A stretch of DNA of 64,000 nucleotides from NCBI RefSeq assembly GCF_000421145.1, contig NZ_ATWH01000007.1:62001-126000 (forward strand), in the 5' to 3' direction. Shown here piece after piece: positions 63,459 to 64,000 of the stretch. Within the stretch, counting starts at the first letter, position 1. Each line of letters opens with the position of its first letter. The stretch comes from Glaciibacter superstes DSM 21135 (GTDB lineage Bacteria; Actinomycetota; Actinomycetes; Actinomycetales; Microbacteriaceae). Made by a program: the position numbers and the translations under genes. The notes below the pieces were generated by a model. That model had not been told where the DNA came from, ran no database searches, and saw only the letters and a list, made by a program, of their open reading frames with translations.

Positions 63459-64000
63459 ATGGTGATCCAGATCGGTGACATCGAGTTCGGACTGAACTCA
63501 TTCGGCGACATCGCCACCGACGCCGGGCGTGTGATGTCAGATGGTGAAGCGCTGCGGCTGCTCGTCGATGAGGCGCAGCAGGCGGAGTCCGTCGGGCTCG
63601 ATGTGTTCAGCGTCGGCGAACACTACCGGGAGGGCATGGTCGACTCGGCCCCTCCTGTGATCCTCGCCGCCGCGGCACAGGCCACATCGAGCATCCGCCT
63701 CGGAACGTCGGTGACGGTCCTGTCGACGCAGGATCCGGTGCGGTTGTATCAGCAGTTCGCCACCGTCGACGGGCTTTCAGGCGGGCGGGCGCAACTGGTG
63801 CTCGGACGCGCTTCGGCGATCGAGTCGTTTGCACTGTTCGGATACGACATCGCCGAGTACGAGCAGATCTTCGACGAGAAGCTCGACCTGTTTCTGCGTC
63901 TGATGCGTGAGGATCGTGTGACCTGGACCGGGCAGTACCGCGCGCCGCTTGAGAATGCGCGCCTGCAGCCGCGGATGCCGCAGGGAGGGATCCCCACGTG
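63459..64000 (+). CDS. LLM-class flavin-dependent oxidoreductase (3' partial)
   Basis: The first 180 residues of a luciferase-like oxidoreductase, cut by the window end. It starts MVIQIGDIEFGLNSFGDIAT (ATG at 63459; AAGGG eight bases ahead), then AQQAESVGLDVFSVGEHYRE, SSIRLGTSVTVLSTQDPVRL and VDGLSGGRAQLVLGRASAIE. The FGLNSFGD start and GEHYREGM segment are typical of the FMN-using group near alkanal monooxygenases. It is divergent from marR and probably induced by its ligand (quinone, electrophile or flavin stress are usual for such pairs). Confidence 0.88.
   Translation, partial: MVIQIGDIEFGLNSFGDIATDAGRVMSDGEALRLLVDEAQQAESVGLDVFSVGEHYREGMVDSAPPVILAAAAQATSSIRLGTSVTVLSTQDPVRLYQQFATVDGLSGGRAQLVLGRASAIESFALFGYDIAEYEQIFDEKLDLFLRLMREDRVTWTGQYRAPLENARLQPRMPQGGIPT

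Noticed and set aside
1-64000. Insertion sequences or transposase genes
   Set aside because: No transposase, integrase or flanking inverted repeats of IS size were recognised; rearrangement signs are limited to gene remnants and short repeats.

Overview
The window is a high-GC chromosomal segment that looks like an actinobacterium of the family Microbacteriaceae (order Micrococcales). This rests on GC-rich codon use with many GTG starts, dense 1-4 bp gene overlaps, a split pntA with pntB, zinc-ligand-free L28/L33/S14, a CopD-CtaG fusion protein, and intergenic CCGCTGGTTGAG repeats. The genus cannot be named from the sequence alone. I see no rRNA, prophage, insertion sequence or CRISPR array; there is one tRNA gene.

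Layout. 1-4.4 kb: end of an isocitrate-lyase/PEP-mutase-family gene, a luciferase-like oxidoreductase, dcd, tRNA-Gly(CCC), a GyrI-like protein, a Tat-exported hydrolase and a YciI-like protein. 4.5-6.8 kb: an arsenic group (arsC, an ArsO-like flavoprotein, divergent arsR) with three look-alike operators. 6.8-10.4 kb: a chloramphenicol-acetyltransferase-like gene, then an alkylation-repair group (AlkA-like glycosylase, ECF sigma factor, Ogt, AlkB) in which sigma, ogt and alkB are translationally coupled. 10.4-18 kb: an ECF sigma/anti-sigma fusion, small ORFs, hydrolases, a lipoprotein of the serine beta-lactamase fold lacking its nucleophile, a PLP C-S lyase, and several gene remnants. 18-24 kb: Pif1-like helicase, membrane protein, CopD-CtaG, HU and the rpmB-rpmG-rpsN operon. 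24-29 kb: zinc uptake (znuA-C-B-B-zur) behind a Zur-type box. 29-42.7 kb: a secreted rhamnogalacturonan lyase, an aminotransferase plus a branched-chain 2-oxoacid dehydrogenase operon, TauE/SafE, a WXG100-like protein paired with a lipase-like protein, a low-molecular-weight phosphatase and purB.

42.8-55 kb is the most interesting part. Two divergent operons flank one intergenic region. Leftward: BMP-type nucleoside ABC importer, MtnA-like isomerase, nucleoside phosphorylase, MTA/SAH-type deaminase. Rightward: GntR regulator, class II aldolase, aldehyde dehydrogenase, MFS transporter. In order these enzymes form a nearly complete salvage route from an imported 5'-modified purine nucleoside (5'-methylthioadenosine or 5'-deoxyadenosine are the obvious candidates) to dihydroxyacetone phosphate and a short aldehyde/acid, a DHAP-shunt-like pathway with its own importer and regulator.

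55-64 kb: two membrane proteins, the three-gene transhydrogenase, a pentapeptide-repeat protein, TetR beside a MacB/FtsX-type ABC pair, a small unknown protein, a MarR regulator with strong palindromic operators, and the start of a divergent luciferase-like oxidoreductase running off the end.
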